Counted from the stretch's first letter, positions 42,019-54,314 are shown. The stretch is DNA of 64,000 nucleotides from Apricaphanius iberus (GCA_028564705.1 JAPXFQ010002105.1:1-64000), one strand, 5' to 3'. The notes: a model not told the origin generated them from the letters alone. Numbers and translations: made by a program.

Positions 42019-43597
42019 CTAAGTGAGGCACAAGAAAAAAACAACGAACAGTTTAGCTACTTGAAGAAATTGAAGTGCACTGTGAAGAGAAGTAAACGGC
42101 ATCAGCTGCTGTAGAGAAAAATGTTGGGTCACACACAGCCATCGTGTGGCACTAATCTGCATTCTAGATCCACAGGAAGTGGAGAAGAAGAGAGTTTAAG
42201 CACCCTGCAAGCAGAAGTTCGTCCTTCATTCACTCAGAGCCATGGCCGAGCTCTGATCAGGAAGGCCCACATCAAAGAACCTTCCTTCATGGGCGAAGGA
42301 GAAACATCTGAGTTTGAGAAGGAATTCATTCAAGCAACAACCACAGACGACCGATCAGGTGACTGAAAAAGATTGATAAACAAACCCGTTGTTCTGCCTG
42401 AACTCTGCAGATCATTCCTAAATCTGCCTGGGGCTGTGAGAGAAACGGGAGCCTGAACCATCTGGAGGCCGCGCGTCCCGTCGTGTCAGAGCTGATAAGA
42501 ATTGCAGTGCTGCAAAGCTGCCAAAAAGATACTGTTTCCAATGAAAGATAGTTGGTGCTGACCAACCAATTCCATTATTCATTCACTCTCACATTCACAC
42601 ACTGGTGACAGAAGACTGACAGAAGCGAGGCTGCCATATTGCGCCATCAGCCAACTCTGGCCAACACCAGTAGGCGGTGGGTGAAGTGTCTTGCCCAAGC
42701 ACACAACGACTGAGACAGAGGGATCTGGGGGCTCGGGGATTCGTACCAGCAACCCTCCGATTGCAAGGCAACCTCTGAACCACGGAGAAAACCGGAAACT
42801 TTAAACGGTCATAAGGTCTGTTTGGGCAGAGGCAAATTAGTTAGGATAACTAATTTTAAAGGTGTTCCCTTTTTATGGTTAACTTGTATAAGTTTTCATT
42901 CTGCTTTTTTTGGGTAAACCAGGCCTCGGCCTGAAACTTTAATCAGTGTTTTAAAAGACTGTTCCCGACAAAGAGTCACTTTAAATCCTGCAATGTCAGC
43001 TGCTCATTCCAACAAGAGCTTCATTTTCTTTAACGTTTAATAAACATGCTAGAACTGGTCCAAACAGTATCCTGTGGCTGCCGCGAGCCCCACGCTAGGG
43101 CAAGACCACTTGTTTGGCCCAGATCTGCATTCAATCCATAGGCCATCGAGGGTGTTCAAACAGAGATCGGTTCAGAGAAGATAAAGCACAGAAACTCATC
43201 TTATTAGCCGTGTTTGAGACTCCTTCTTGTATCAAAATACTGGAATTAGATTGTTTACTGCAGTGATCAATCCATGGATAAAGTAATTCTCCAATTTATC
43301 CATTCGTGTTCTTTTACTTTTAGTAATTCATTTAGTTTGATAAGCAGTGTGTTGGCTTATTTAGTTTGAGTGATTAAATGTTTCTTTTCCTCCTTTTGTA
43401 AATAAACCTTGTATTTTGGAAAGTTACTATTGTCCCTCTTATTCAACACACACACATATGGCAAGGTTTATGTTCAATATATGGTAAAGAATTCACTCCT
43501 TCAGATTATGAGACTGATATAGATTTTTGCTTTTAAAATAGTTCCTGGTAGTCCAAGTGGTACCCCGAAAATATTAATAGTTTTTCATATATTATTT
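42019..43597. other. Intron, nothing recognised
   Basis: Includes a moderately GC-rich part (42120-42790) with short open frames but no recognisable domain. Probably an unidentified dispersed repeat. Confidence 0.35.
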
Positions 43598-43733
43598 ACA
43601 CGTCAAAAAATATAAATGCAACACCTTTGATTCTGCTCCCATTTTTCATGAGATGGACTTAAAGATCTAAAATTAATTCCAGATACACAATACCATTTTA
43701 CCATTTCTTTCAAACATTGTTCACAAATTCCAT

Positions 43734-44433
43734 TCAATTCAAAAATACTTTATTGATCCCAGAGGGAAATTAATTGTTGTTGTAGCTCATTAATTAATTT
43801 TTCAAGGAATTGTTGTAGACCATGATGGCTGTGGGGAGCAAGGATTTCCTGTAGCGGTCTGTGCTGCAGCGAAACTGAAGAAGCCTCCGACTGAAGATAC
43901 TCTGTTGCTGTAGGACTGTCTCATGGAGAGGATGCTAAGCGTTGTCCATGATCTTTTTAATTTTATGAAGAATCCTTCTTTGCATCATTATCTCCAGTTG
44001 TTCCACAGTCGTCCCCATAACAGAACCAGCCTTCTGTATCAGGTTATTGAGCCGTTTTAAGTCCCTGGCTCTGATGCTGTTACCCCAACAGATGATGGAC
44101 GAAGAGATGACACTCTCCACCACAGACTTGTAGAAGATTTGCAGCATCTTGCTGCAAATCTTGAAGGACCTCAGCTTCCTCAGAAAGTACAGTCTGCTCT
44201 GTCCCTTTTTGTAGACGGCTTCACTGTTGATTCTCCAGTCCAGTCTATTGTCCAGGTGAACTCCAAGTATTTGTACTTCTCAACCACCTCCACTTCTTCT
44301 CCCATGATGGAGACAGTCTTTGACTTGTCTCTGTTTCTTCTGAAATCTACTATCATCTCCTTTGTTTTGTTCACATTCAAGGTGAGATGATTGTCTCCAC
44401 ACCATGCCACAAAGCTTCTCACCAGCTCTCTGT
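43734..44433 (-). mobile_element. Rex1: Rex1 (CR1-like) LINE, 5'-truncated
   Basis: Minus strand, ending in the Rex1-type 3' tail GGGATCAATAAAGTATTTTTG at about 43740-43760 with A/T-rich tail units. Coding remnants upstream are described separately. About 0.7 kb of what should be over 3 kb remains. It sits inside the TA-flanked MITE, so it is the younger insertion. Confidence 0.85.
43935..44422 (-). pseudogene. Rex1 reverse-transcriptase C-terminal remnant
   Basis: Two open pieces in different frames. 44422-44180 reads SFVAWCGDNHLTLNVNKTKE, then IVDFRR, VSIMGEEVEVVEKYKYLEF. 44147-43935 reads MLQIFYKSVVESVISSSIICW and GNSIRARDLKRLNNLIQKAG. These are the conserved blocks just after the YxDD motif in Rex1/CR1 RTs. 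A frameshift at 44147-44180 joins them. The YxDD itself is missing through 5' truncation. Confidence 0.82.
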
Positions 44434-44626
44434 AATCAGTCTAAATGTGTTATAGTGAGCAGATCTGCTTTGCTGAGATAATCCATCCCACCTCACAGGT
44501 GTGCCACATCAAGATGCTGATCTGACATCATGATTAGTGCACAGGTGTACCTTATACTGGCCTTAAATCAATCTCATGAAAAATGGGAGCAGAAAAAAGG
44601 GGTTGCGTTTATATCTTTGTTGAGTA

Positions 44627-45043
44627 TCTTATTGACTGCCATAAGCAGTCCTTTGACTATTAATAGCCAAATAGCTGCATTTACCTTCATTCCACAACAA
44701 AACAAAATCAAAGTAAGAAGAAATGCAGTTCATCTCTACTGAAATGCAGACTTTGATAAAATATTTCAAAAATATCACAGCTACAACTAGAAGAGCGCCA
44801 ATAATGTGCCCCCCATCCCTATGTTATCTAGCTTTTAGTCTTGGTACTTCTCTAATAAAATGTATGTTAATGTCAAGCATAGCTGTGTTCGTGCTGCTTC
44901 TGTGCCCTTCCAGCAGAGAGGGGGGATTCAAGCATGTCTATGGTCCAACCAAAGTGGGGCTGCTGCGTGAGATGGGAGAGGAGTCCACAATAGCACCACT
45001 GGTCAGTGGGTGGATGAATATACACTTCATGTCAGATCAACAC
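44627..45043. other. Intron, nothing recognised
   Basis: Nothing supported here. Confidence 0.35.
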
Positions 45044-45046
45044 TAA

Positions 45047-45794
45047 TGCTGCATTCAGACCAAGGGCTTTGTCAGCGTCAGGCAAAGCTCACAAAGCATC
45101 TACTTTGACGCTTCTATGTTGAAGCTTGTAAAGCCTGCCACTTCTGAGCAAAAAAGAGCACATGGGCGGGGCTTCTTCTGTTGCTGGACATTCTGAACTA
45201 TGGGGGATAGTATTGAGAGAGTGGCTTGGCTTTATTTGCTAAATAAAGCTAGTAAAAGGTCGACTTCGGCAACATCTGCGCCGTTTGTGGATACACCCTA
45301 TTCTACGGATGCGTTCTGAGTTTGGGGAGTTTAACCATTTGCTCCAGGAGCTATGTATGGATGAGGTTCGCTTTCAGCGGTACTTCCCTCTGTCCCGCGC
45401 CCAGTTTGACGACCTCCTGGGCCGCACCGGAGTTCGAATCGTCTACCAGGACACCAACTACGGGCGCTCTATTCCTCCCTAAGAGCGCCTGTCCATCTGT
45501 CTTTGGTAAGTGTTATTTATGATTTTTTTAAATCTGCATTTTCTAGACTTAAAATGTAGGTTTTTCCTGCTCCCGCTACATTCAAAATACGTGTAGTGAC
45601 ATCACTACAATTATAAGCTCTGATTGGTTGACGCGCCACTTCATGAAAAGCAGGAAAACCATGAAAAGTTGGCGGAGCCAAAGCTCACAAAGAGCTGCAG
45701 AGACCGTGACGCTCCACCAACGGCCTCCGCCATAGACTTAACATGTAATCTTGACGTTGCTGACGCTGACAAAGCCCTTGGTCTGAATACACCA
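45047..45794 (+). mobile_element. PIF/Harbinger transposon, internally deleted, TAA target duplication
   Basis: Termini TGCTGCATTCAGACCAAGGG and, inverted, TGGTGTATTCAGACCAAGGG continue through GCTTTGTCAGCGTCAG on both sides, so about 35 bp is nearly perfect. TAA occurs directly outside each end (45044-45046 and 45795-45797), the 3-bp duplication of this superfamily. 748 bp remain, including transposase exon 1. The rest of the transposase and the Myb-like gene are deleted. Confidence 0.88.
45200..45505 (+). pseudogene. Harbinger (HARBI1-like) transposase exon 1 remnant
   Basis: The ATG at 45200 begins MGDSIERVAWLYLLNKASKR. A frameshift near 45260-45285 moves into WIHPILRMRSEFGEFNHLLQ, then DEVRFQRYFPLSRAQFDDLL and YGRSIPP. 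These are the N-terminal helical region of HARBI1-type transposases that precedes the DDE nuclease. A TAA at 45480-45482 interrupts just before ERLSICL, and a GTAAGT splice donor follows at 45506. The catalytic domain is absent. Confidence 0.8.
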
Positions 45795-45914
45795 TAACAT
45801 TTAATCTGTTTTTGCTGCCATTTTTGGAGTGGCAGAGGTCAATTACAAGACTCAGAGCACGCATAATCCCAGCAACACCTGCATTCAGATTGTTGCGCAT
45901 CGTTAGCTCCCTCG

Positions 45915-45915
<1 letters not shown>

Positions 45916-45948
<33 letters not shown>
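45916..45948. repeat. (TA)n microsatellite
   Basis: About sixteen TA units. Confidence 0.95.
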
Positions 45949-45949
<1 letters not shown>

Positions 45950-45951
<2 letters not shown>

Positions 45952-47880
45952 GAGTTCTTTTCCAAAATGCTATAAATCTGTTCCAATAGTTTACAGGAAA
46001 ATTACATTTTTTAACTAGACCCACACATTTTGTGAATATTCAATTTATCCTGGTAAAATGTTTTTTTGCCTCAGAACATGTTGAACACTGATTATTAAAT
46101 AAAGAACAATATTGTTGATGATAAATTCAAAGTTAATTTTATTTTTTTCTCAAAATGCTATAAATCAATCTATATTTTCAAAACGAATCCATCCATTTTC
46201 AGAAAGAGATCCACTAGGATGGATCGCTCTTTATCACTCAGACCTGCATTGTTGGAATACTTGCCAACCTTGAGACCTCAGATTTAGGGGGACATTCAAA
46301 AGGGCTACAGTGCAGACACTCAGTCCCAGACCCAACCAGGCCCCCTTTTAGTCCCTCTTTATAAACCTCCTGGATATGCCCCTGCTCAGCAGCACTGAAC
46401 GTTTAGGAATACTCACGCATTAATCATTCTAAAAACTCACCGGAGTCTCTGTCAGGTGAAAGTGAGTGTTCATTTTGATATTGGCACAAAAAGCATGATC
46501 AGGCTTGAAGAGCTGGAAGAAAAAGCCTTGATCTGCTACTGAAGTATCATCGCACAGCCGAAGGGAAAGGAAACTAGACTTCAGGTCGGTTCAAACTGTT
46601 TTTAATCCAAGTAACTGAAACTAGAGCTTCTGTCAGTCACATAAAGACTGTTATAAAAACTTGCGGCTTGCTGCTGTGCCATGCATCACTAATTACAGCT
46701 GAATGTTTTCCGTAATCGGACATAGGAGTCACTAGGTGAACTACTTTGGATTTAAAAGAGTGAATTTTACTAACCACCTAGCAGCACTTCAGCAGAACCC
46801 GTGAAACCGAGACATTAAGCTAACTGGTTAACGTATGTAGGAGGCAGAGTCCCAGAATCCAGCCCATGAGTCACCACCAACCTGTCCACATTTCAAACGG
46901 ATTTTCCTTGCTCAGCGACACACTGGCTGAGAAGCCAAATCTGGTAATTACCAACTCCTCAGTCAGCAACCATTATCAAATACTTGCTAGGTGCCAGAAC
47001 GCACAACAGCAAATCCTACTTGAAACTGCTGGCTAAGGATAAGCATGAACACACTAAGATTAGTATTTTATGCTGAAGGTTTTGACTACCAGTTACGGTA
47101 ATCAAAAGTCACTAAAATTAGTGTCACTTTAGGCTGTAAGCTTGCCAAAACAATGTCAGAGTCCATAATGTTTTTCGGATCCCCTGCCAGATCTAACCAG
47201 ATGACAATACAACATGCTAGTTGTCTAGGTGGTGTCCTGAAAACAATGTGGGCTACATTGTTAATCTGCAAACATTTGGGGGAAAACCTGGTCTGATCCA
47301 GCGAGACAACATCCGTCCCACTTTGGATAGGGCAACTTTTCTGGCAGGATTTATCAGTTCTCCAAAACACTGATAACCCAGGATCCAGACCAGGAAACAG
47401 TCGTAGTTTAACCCACCTCTCTGCAGCTTCTGCACTGTTTCCCAACTATTAATCCATTGAGACAGTGTCTTGCCCAAAGTGAAACAACAAACCTAACAAG
47501 AACAAATTATGAAAAACTCAACTACAATTTTGTACAGAAAAAAATACAACAATTATGTGGTTTAACATAAGATGTTTCTCTTCAAAGACTGTTAGTTAAT
47601 GACTGAAGGTAATCAAATTGATTTATTTTGTCTCTCAGAAACCTGGCTGTGCCATAAGGGTTAGGTCAGCAGAAATGAGTCAACTCTTTCCAGTTATTTA
47701 AATCACATTCCTGGGTGAGGAGGAGTAGCAACCATTGTGTATTCATATTAATTAATTAATGGTTAGTGTTCTTTCGAACATCTAACCCTTAGTTTTCCAC
47801 ATCCAAATTGCACAGCACTAAAACCAGTTAATAATCATCTTGACATTAAAAAAATGGCGTCTTTAATGCTTCTAAGGCCT
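45950..47880. other. Intron, nothing recognised
   Basis: Mixed AT-rich sequence. The short minus-strand open frame at 47086-47445 has no recognisable family. Confidence 0.35.
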
Positions 47881-48110
47881 GGTTATCACGGGCCACGGAA
47901 GCGGTGTGGAGCGGACACCGCTTCCATTCGGCCCCCTGGTTAACCTATGGTGTAGTTCACATCAGACCACACCAGCACCGCGATCCTCCGTGGCCTGCTT
48001 TTTTGAGTGAGCTGCGAGTGATCCTGGTCAATTGTGACAGGAAGTCACACGAGATAATCAGGTCAATTGTGACAATAATCTGCGGCCGGTGTGAATCCGG
48101 TATTAAACTC
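47870..48110. repeat. GC-rich MITE-like segment with perfect hairpin
   Basis: An isolated GC-rich island in AT-rich sequence. It contains GGAAGCGGTGT and its exact complement around a 7-nt loop (47897-47925). Edges resembling GGCCTGGTTATCACGG and, inverted, CCGGATTCACACCGG suggest a MITE, but the boundaries are not proven. Confidence 0.45.
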
Positions 48111-48940
48111 AATTAGCTGTACTCCGAACATATAGCAACCCCCCCACTCTGGTCATCATACTTTGGACCTTGTACAAACATACAGCCTTTATTGAAAAAG
48201 AAAAAACAAAAAACTGTACTTCCACGTAATCCTGTCATGTCTGACCATTTTTTAAAAAAGCAGAATACTAGAAAATTGGAGAGAAAGGGGCACTCTATAT
48301 ACCTTGAGGATTTCTATTTAGCCAGGGAAAATTGTCTAATGCTGTAAAAAAGCACTCATCAACAGCCAGGGATAAGCACCCTAGCATTTGAATCGATACT
48401 GTACCAATTTCCGATACCTAGAAATCGATACCAGTACACAACGGTCAAAATTGTCGATACTTTTGAGTTTTTAACAATAAATTAAATCTAATTTTTAATT
48501 AAATATATTTATTTCTCAATATATAACAGTATGTGATAAATATCACAATAAATGATATACAACTGTTTGTATTTTATCATCGCAGTGTTGTATAAAATTC
48601 CTTTAACCGCAAGTGCTTAGTGTTTTCATAATGATGCAAAAATTAAGACCAAGCTCCGCGTACTCTTGTTACTGTTCTTTTCCCTCTGGAATAATCATGA
48701 GGACACCATATATTATAAACTACAAATGAAACAAAAACTTTGATACCAAACAACTGTCCATCCATCAATCCATTTTAATCCTAAAGAGGTTGTGGGGGCG
48801 CTGGTGCCTAGAAGAAGGAAGAGGTGTGGTTACCTTGCATTCAGGTAGAGGTTTGATTAGTGTGAAGCAGACAGCTGTTTGCTTTGTTCACCTTATTTGC
48901 TTGATTAATGTTGGGAAACCACAGAGATGCTTCTGGCATG
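48111..48940. other. Intron with a hAT-like MITE fragment
   Basis: 48375-48460 is rich in ATCGATAC/GATACC words (TTTGAATCGATACTGTACC), typical of a fish hAT MITE end. The opposite end was not identified. Confidence 0.4.
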
Positions 48941-48942
48941 TA

Positions 48943-49477
48943 CAGTACAGACCAAAAATTTGGACACATATTCTCATTCAATGCATTTTCTTTATTTTCA
49001 TGACTACATTGTAGATTCTCAATTAAGGACATCAAAACTATGAAAAAATTATGTATGGAATTACTGTATGTACTTAAACAAAAAGGGTGAAATAACTGAA
49101 TACATGTTATATTTTAGATTCCTCAAAGTAGTCACTCATTGCTCTGATTACTGCTTTGCATTCTCTTGAGCTTTAAGAGGTAGTCACCCGAAATGGTTTT
49201 CCAACACTCTTGAAGGAGTCCCCAGAGATGCTTAGTACTTGTTAGCCCTTTTGCCTTCACTCTGTGGTTCAGCCGACCCCAAATCGGCTCGATTGGGTTA
49301 AGGTCCGGTTACATTGGCGCCAAGTTATTTCACAATTTTTAGAAAATTATTACATAATTCCATATTTGTTCATTCATAGTTTTGATGCCTTCAGTTAGAA
49401 TCTACATTGTAAATAGTCATGAAAATAAAGAAAACACACTGAATGAGAAGGTGTGTCCAAACGTTTGGTCTGTACTC
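48943..49477. mobile_element. Tc1-like MITE (CAGTACAGACCAAAA ends)
   Basis: TA (48941) precedes CAGTACAGACCAAAAATTTGG. The inverse end CCAAACGTTTGGTCTGTACT closes near 49477. Long terminal regions (CTTTATTTTCATGACTAC, CATAGTTTTGATG) are mirrored. The interior keeps a minus-strand scrap of transposase-related sequence (CCCAAATCGGCTCGATTGGG at 49279). Total about 0.54 kb, non-autonomous. Confidence 0.85.
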
Positions 49478-49479
49478 TG

Positions 49480-50019
49480 TGTTTACTCATTTTTGTAAAT
49501 TACGAAGAGAAATGTAAATAATTAATATGTTTTACACTTTACATAATTGTAAGCATATTTAAGACAGTTCAAGTCAAACTTGAACTGTACTAAGTTTCAA
49601 TTACCATTATTAAGGTTTTGAATTTGTTAATTGGAGCAAGTATTTGCATTTAATTTCTGTAACTTTCTTTTTTTAAGGTTATCAACCTGTAACTCATTAG
49701 TTGATGAGACAATAAAGCAATGAAATCAGTGGAGTTGTCCAGCGTCCACTGTTGTGTGCCATGCCTATTCGAGTTTAGGCAAATGAGAAGCTACCTCGAC
49801 AGTGTATGTATTGCAGCATACCATAAGGTGCTCCTTGATGTAAAATACTGCCATAAAACCCTAGCCGTGGCTTAAACGACACGGATTCATAGAAAAACAA
49901 ATAAAACAAAAAAACATTTTCTATTGTTGAGATATATTTCGTCATACCGTCCCAGGCTTCTCTAGGATGCCCCCAAGTGCAAGTGTTGGGAGACAGAAGG
50001 ACCCCAGCTTAAATAACAT
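49480..50019. other. Intron, nothing recognised
   Basis: Nothing supported here. Confidence 0.35.
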
Positions 50020-50210
50020 CACTGTTAGACAGTGTCTCCCAACCTATGCATGAAGCTGTTGCTGAACTGGAGACCTCCTTCAGCAACAGACTGTTGGATC
50101 CTAGGTAAATGAAAGAAAGTTATAGTTCCTTTCTCCCAGCAGCTGTCAGACTCTATAACCTTCACAGATCACTACCAACTCAATGAATGTTAATAATTTG
50201 CACTGCTTTT
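50020..50210 (+). mobile_element. Rex1/CR1-like LINE ORF tail fragment
   Basis: CTTCAGCAACAGACTGTTGG, GAAAGTTATAGTTCCTTTC and CAGCAGCTGTCAGACTCTAT match the usual last coding block of Rex1/CR1-like LINEs. The rest of the element is absent or unrecognisable. Confidence 0.45.
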
Positions 50211-51333
50211 CTCCATTCAAATCAAATTTCTGATGTCATTTCCACATCTCTGTTTGCACAATTTTTATTTTTTCTCTTCTAGTAATTGGTCTGTTTTCAA
50301 TGCACATTCTATTAAATATTTTTAAGTTCTCCAGCTCAGCTGCGCATTTGTTGGATGGGTATGCCATTTTTATTTCTTTGATAACGCTACAGCATTTTAG
50401 TGTTATTATTTTGTCATCACTGTACAGTGTTTGTTATAATTTTAATTCAGTTTTTTATATATATTTTCCTGTTCTAAATCTACATGCTCATTTCTATTTG
50501 AGTAACCCCCGCAGATTGCATAGAGTCATGCAGACTCTAACCAATACATCACAAAGCCTGAAGGACTCCAGTTTCATCTTCAAGAAAAAGCTATTTTTGC
50601 CACAATAAACTGTTTTATATTATTGTGAAGCATTTTGTATTATTTATCCTTTGAGAATTGCTATATGAATCTAAAGATTTCTTACTATTCATCATATATG
50701 GTAATGTTTAGTGCTGAAATTAATACAATGAACTGATCTACTGTCTTTTAATTTTAAGTAGACATGTTTTATTCTTTGCAGACAAGTTTACTTTTGTCTG
50801 CAAAGCTCCTCAAAATAAATTTTTATGAGAAAATATGCAATATAGCATATGAAGCTAAACAACATTCCGAGTTTCTCTATGTGACAAAGTTTTCTTGATT
50901 TTAAAATAAAGGAAAATCTGAAAAGTGGCATGCATGTGAATTTGGTCCCCCTTGAATCCACTTCACAATTATGTACTACTATGCTTACTTTTTGTTTCTC
51001 TTTTCTTTAACTGCATTGAAGTTAGTCTTAGTAGAGGGATCAAATGAGAACAAGTTCACGGTGCTACTTTTGCAAGACAGGGTATTGGTGAATATTCGGT
51101 CTACAAACACTTGATACCTGTAAGATAATGTGACCTACTGGAACATTGACTTCAACAATCGATTTCAACCATGTCTGTCTCTACCCTTCAGCCCACCCCT
51201 CCTGGAGTCTAGTCTTAAGTTGTTTAGGAGACACAATGGTGCCACTGAAAGAGGCCATTAGAGGTGATAGCAAGCTGTTCAACCCTGGTGTATTTGATAG
51301 CATCAAATGTTCCAGAACATTGTGACAGAGGCT
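50211..51333. other. Intron, nothing recognised
   Basis: AT-rich. No feature supported. Confidence 0.35.
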
Positions 51334-51341
51334 GTTTAGAG

Positions 51342-52126
51342 CAGTGGTCCCAAACCTTTTTTTTCTTTATTTTAACCACAGCCCGTTATAATGAAAGACA
51401 ATATTCACACAGACCAGCGGATAATTACAACAAAATAAAAACATGCAACCGACATGAAAGAAAATTTGTGACTTCTAAATACAATAATATTTGTAGATCC
51501 AATGTGTGCTTCTAGCTTCATTAGCCCCAACAACATAACATGAGTAACATCCTCTCTGCTATCTTATGCACTCTGATTACGATAATAACCTTTAAATATG
51601 CCTTTGAAATGAGATTTACCACAAAAACAAAGTGCATAAAATGTAAAACTCATCACAACGTTGAATCGGTGACATCCCGGTGGCTGTTTCTCTTTAACGA
51701 TTCGATCCCATCTGGGACAGTTTAAAGGTTTCATTGCCTCAATAAAAAGACAGGATTACCACATAAATAACTAGAGTGGGCTTGGAGCCTGGAAAATGCC
51801 CACCGCGATGAGTCCATGTATTGAGTAGGACTCCTGATAAAGTCTGCTAAATGCACTATTGTTTTTTTGGAAGTAAGAGGCTCTTCTTTCTCTTCATTGG
51901 ACCTTATTCCTTTTCACAAAGATAATTTTTAGAGACGTTTTCACTAGCTTTTGGGTTTGTTTTCAGTGGTGAGGTATCCGTTGACTAAGGCTTGACATGT
52001 GTCAAGAGTGAGTTGTAGCTGGATGTAACAGAGAGAATCTGGTCGGTTTTCAAAGTAAAATATTTATTCTTTACGTTTGGCCAATGGCCCGGTACTGGTC
52101 AAAGGTCCAGGGGTTGGAGACCTCTT
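51342..52126. mobile_element. hAT-type MITE with near-perfect 8-bp target duplication
   Basis: Left end CAGTGGTCCCAAACCTTTTT. The right end, inverted, is AAGAGGTCTCCAACCCCTGG. The flanks GTTTAGAG and GTTGAGAG (51334-51341, 52127-52134) agree at 7 of 8. The GTGGTCCCCAACC-type terminus is a familiar vertebrate hAT MITE signature. No transposase. Confidence 0.75.
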
Positions 52127-52134
52127 GTTGAGAG

Positions 52135-52795
52135 CACTATTTCCCAAACTTTTTAACCCATGATTCCAAAATTAATGGTCAAAGAATCTCACTGTGGAAG
52201 GGAAAAGGGGGCATACATTATGTCTCACTCTCATACATATAATAGACTAATAAACATAAGCAGTATTGAAGACCACAAAATATAACAGCATAGAAAAATC
52301 TATGTGTAAACATTGGGCTGAAACAGTATTTTTTTTATAAATGTTAGTAGGGCTAAACTGTTGCAAACTGCAACATACAACTCGACGGGATGCCTGAGGA
52401 CCATTAAACAGATTTCCAAGCAAACCAAGCTACTCAGGGTGCTTGTAGTTTCTCATGGGAAGAAAGCGGGAATGAGTTGGAAGGGGTAGGTTGGCCATGA
52501 TATACGCAGGTGGGCGGAGCCATGGTAACGGCTCAACCGGTTTGTCACAGACGGACTTGATGTCATTAGAGCTTCTGTACTAGGTCGCTGAGGCGATTCC
52601 CATAGTGAAACACCAGGCGAAGTTAGAAAAAGAACTGGATATTCCTCTCAGCTGAGGAACTGATCAGGGGATCAAACATGGCCACCTCATACTTGTCCAG
52701 AAAGAGTAAAGTCAGTGACTGGATGCAATCAGCTTGGTATCCTAATGGTGCGATCAAACCACAAGCTTTGTCAGCAACGTTCATAATGACTCTGA
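52135..52795. other. Intron, nothing firm; ends of small repeats
   Basis: CACTATTTCCCAAACTTTTTAA at 52135 resembles a hAT MITE end. CACAAGCTTTGTCAGCAACG near 52760 faintly resembles the Harbinger terminus at 45047. Neither can be closed. Confidence 0.35.
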
Positions 52796-52940
52796 AATTT
52801 CGACTTGTAAATCCAGACAAGACAGAAGTTGTTGTCTTTGGACCAGAACCTTAAAAAAAGAAACTGCTAAATCAATCACTTCATCAAGGTGAACATGGGC
52901 CTATAGATACACTCTGTCACTGTATTAAACAGATCAGTGT

Positions 52941-53679
52941 GTGGATGCAAAACAACTCTCTCCGGTTAAACAGACACAAAGAGAAAGTGTTATCAGTCAT
53001 CTTGATTCTCTTTGTCTTCAACCAAAAAATCAGGTTAGAAGTGTAGGGGTTATCATGGACTCTGACCTGAACTTAAACAGCCAAATCAAAGAAATAACAT
53101 CAACATCTTTTTACCATCTGAAAAACATTGCTAAGATCAGAGGAATAGTGTCGAAACCTGACTTAGAGAGACTTATCCATGCATTTGTCTCCAGCAGGTT
53201 AGACTACTATAACGGCCTGCTCACTGGCCTCTCTAAACGAGCTGTTAGATAGCTGCAGTACATCCAGACCGTTGCTGCTCGAGTCCTGACAAGAACCAGG
53301 AAATACGACCATATTAGTCCAGTGCTCCGGTCTCTGCACTGGCTTCCTGTCGCTCAAAGAATAGAATTTAAAACAGCTCTGCTTGTGTACAAGTCTTTTC
53401 ATGGTTTAGCACCAAAGTACATCTCTGACATGTTAGAGACATATGAACTATCGGAGAACTTCAGGGAGGGGTCTCGTGGTGGTTCCCAGAGTCAACAATA
53501 AACACGGTGAACCTACATTTCAGTTTCAGGCAGCTAAAATATGGAACAGTCTTCATGAGGATGTGAGACGAGCCTCAAATCTAACAATGTTTAAATCCAG
53601 GCTGAAAACATTTCTTTTTACCCGTGCATATGACAATTGCAAGTATTTTATCTGCACTCTTGCTTTTTATTGTAATTAA
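52941..53679 (+). pseudogene. LINE reverse-transcriptase C-terminal remnant (copy 2)
   Basis: Two main open pieces: 52941-53252 ends KPDLERLIHAFVSSRLDYYN, and 53443-53679 contains IWNSLHEDVRRASN. They are separated by a stop at TTAGATAGC (53250) and a frameshift before 53443. The homologue at 17357-17863 is open across the same region. YxDD is lost. Confidence 0.8.
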
Positions 53680-53724
53680 TTATTTTTTAAGTTGATTATT
53701 TTTTTCTGTTCATCTGTTTTCTTA

Positions 53725-54314
53725 GGCCGTTTTCACATGTATGGCCGTGCAAGAATACGGCCAGAGAAAATGCAAATTTCTTCTGTTCAGATGGCACGTA
53801 TTTGACCCGTACTGGAATCCATTGATTTACTACATCTAAACAGCAGGTGGCGGTATACAAATAAGTCTGTAGTTATCCAACAAACAAGGGAGTGAGAAGT
53901 ACCAACGCCATAAAATGAGCGAAAGCCTAGAATGTATAAAAACTGGTCTACTTGTCAGCTGCTACCTGAAGACATTTACAGGGTGAGTGTTGTCGTAAAC
54001 CCACCGTTTTGTAATCTGCTGTGCTGCTGTGGGATGCTTGAATCGCGTTGTTTTGGTATTTTTATGGCAATTCTGTAATTTCGGCCGGCGGTGTTGTCAT
54101 TTCCGCATGGAGCGCGTCTCTTGTCTTGAGTACGGCCAGAGTACGGGTTTTGTTCACATGATCCGTGGCCGCTCGTACCTGGACTCCGATACTACCTCCA
54201 AGCCAGGTCTCTATGGCCATATCCTGGCACGGTCCCGTCTGTGTTCACATGGTACGAAATAAGTGGCCAAATACGGTATCCGAGTACGGACTCCCGTACC
54301 ATGTGTAAACGCCC
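53725..54314. mobile_element. PIF/Harbinger-type MITE with TTA target duplication
   Basis: Left end GGCCGTTTTCACATGTATGG. The right end, inverted, is GGGCGTTTACACATGGTACG. TTA lies on each side (53722-53724, 54315-54317). The related LINE at 17.9 kb shows the empty site (TTTTTTTAATTTATGCAAC) with only one TTA, confirming the boundaries. 590 bp with no coding content. Confidence 0.88.

Larger units (their letters stand above)
43599..44624. mobile_element. TA-flanked MITE with long ends, split by a Rex1 LINE
   Basis: The ends CACGTCAAAAAATATAAATG and, inverted, CTCAACAAAGATATAAACGC are inverted repeats extending through GCTCCCATTTTTCATGAGAT on both sides. TA lies outside each end (43597-43598, 44625-44626), as in Tc1/mariner-type MITEs. 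Its middle (CACAAATTC to AGTCTAAATGTG) is interrupted by Rex1. No coding content of its own. Confidence 0.72.

Noticed and set aside
42121..42366. Plus-strand frame just upstream of the 42-kb exon
   Set aside because: Considered as a gene exon, but no family resemblance and the wrong strand. More likely part of a dispersed repeat.
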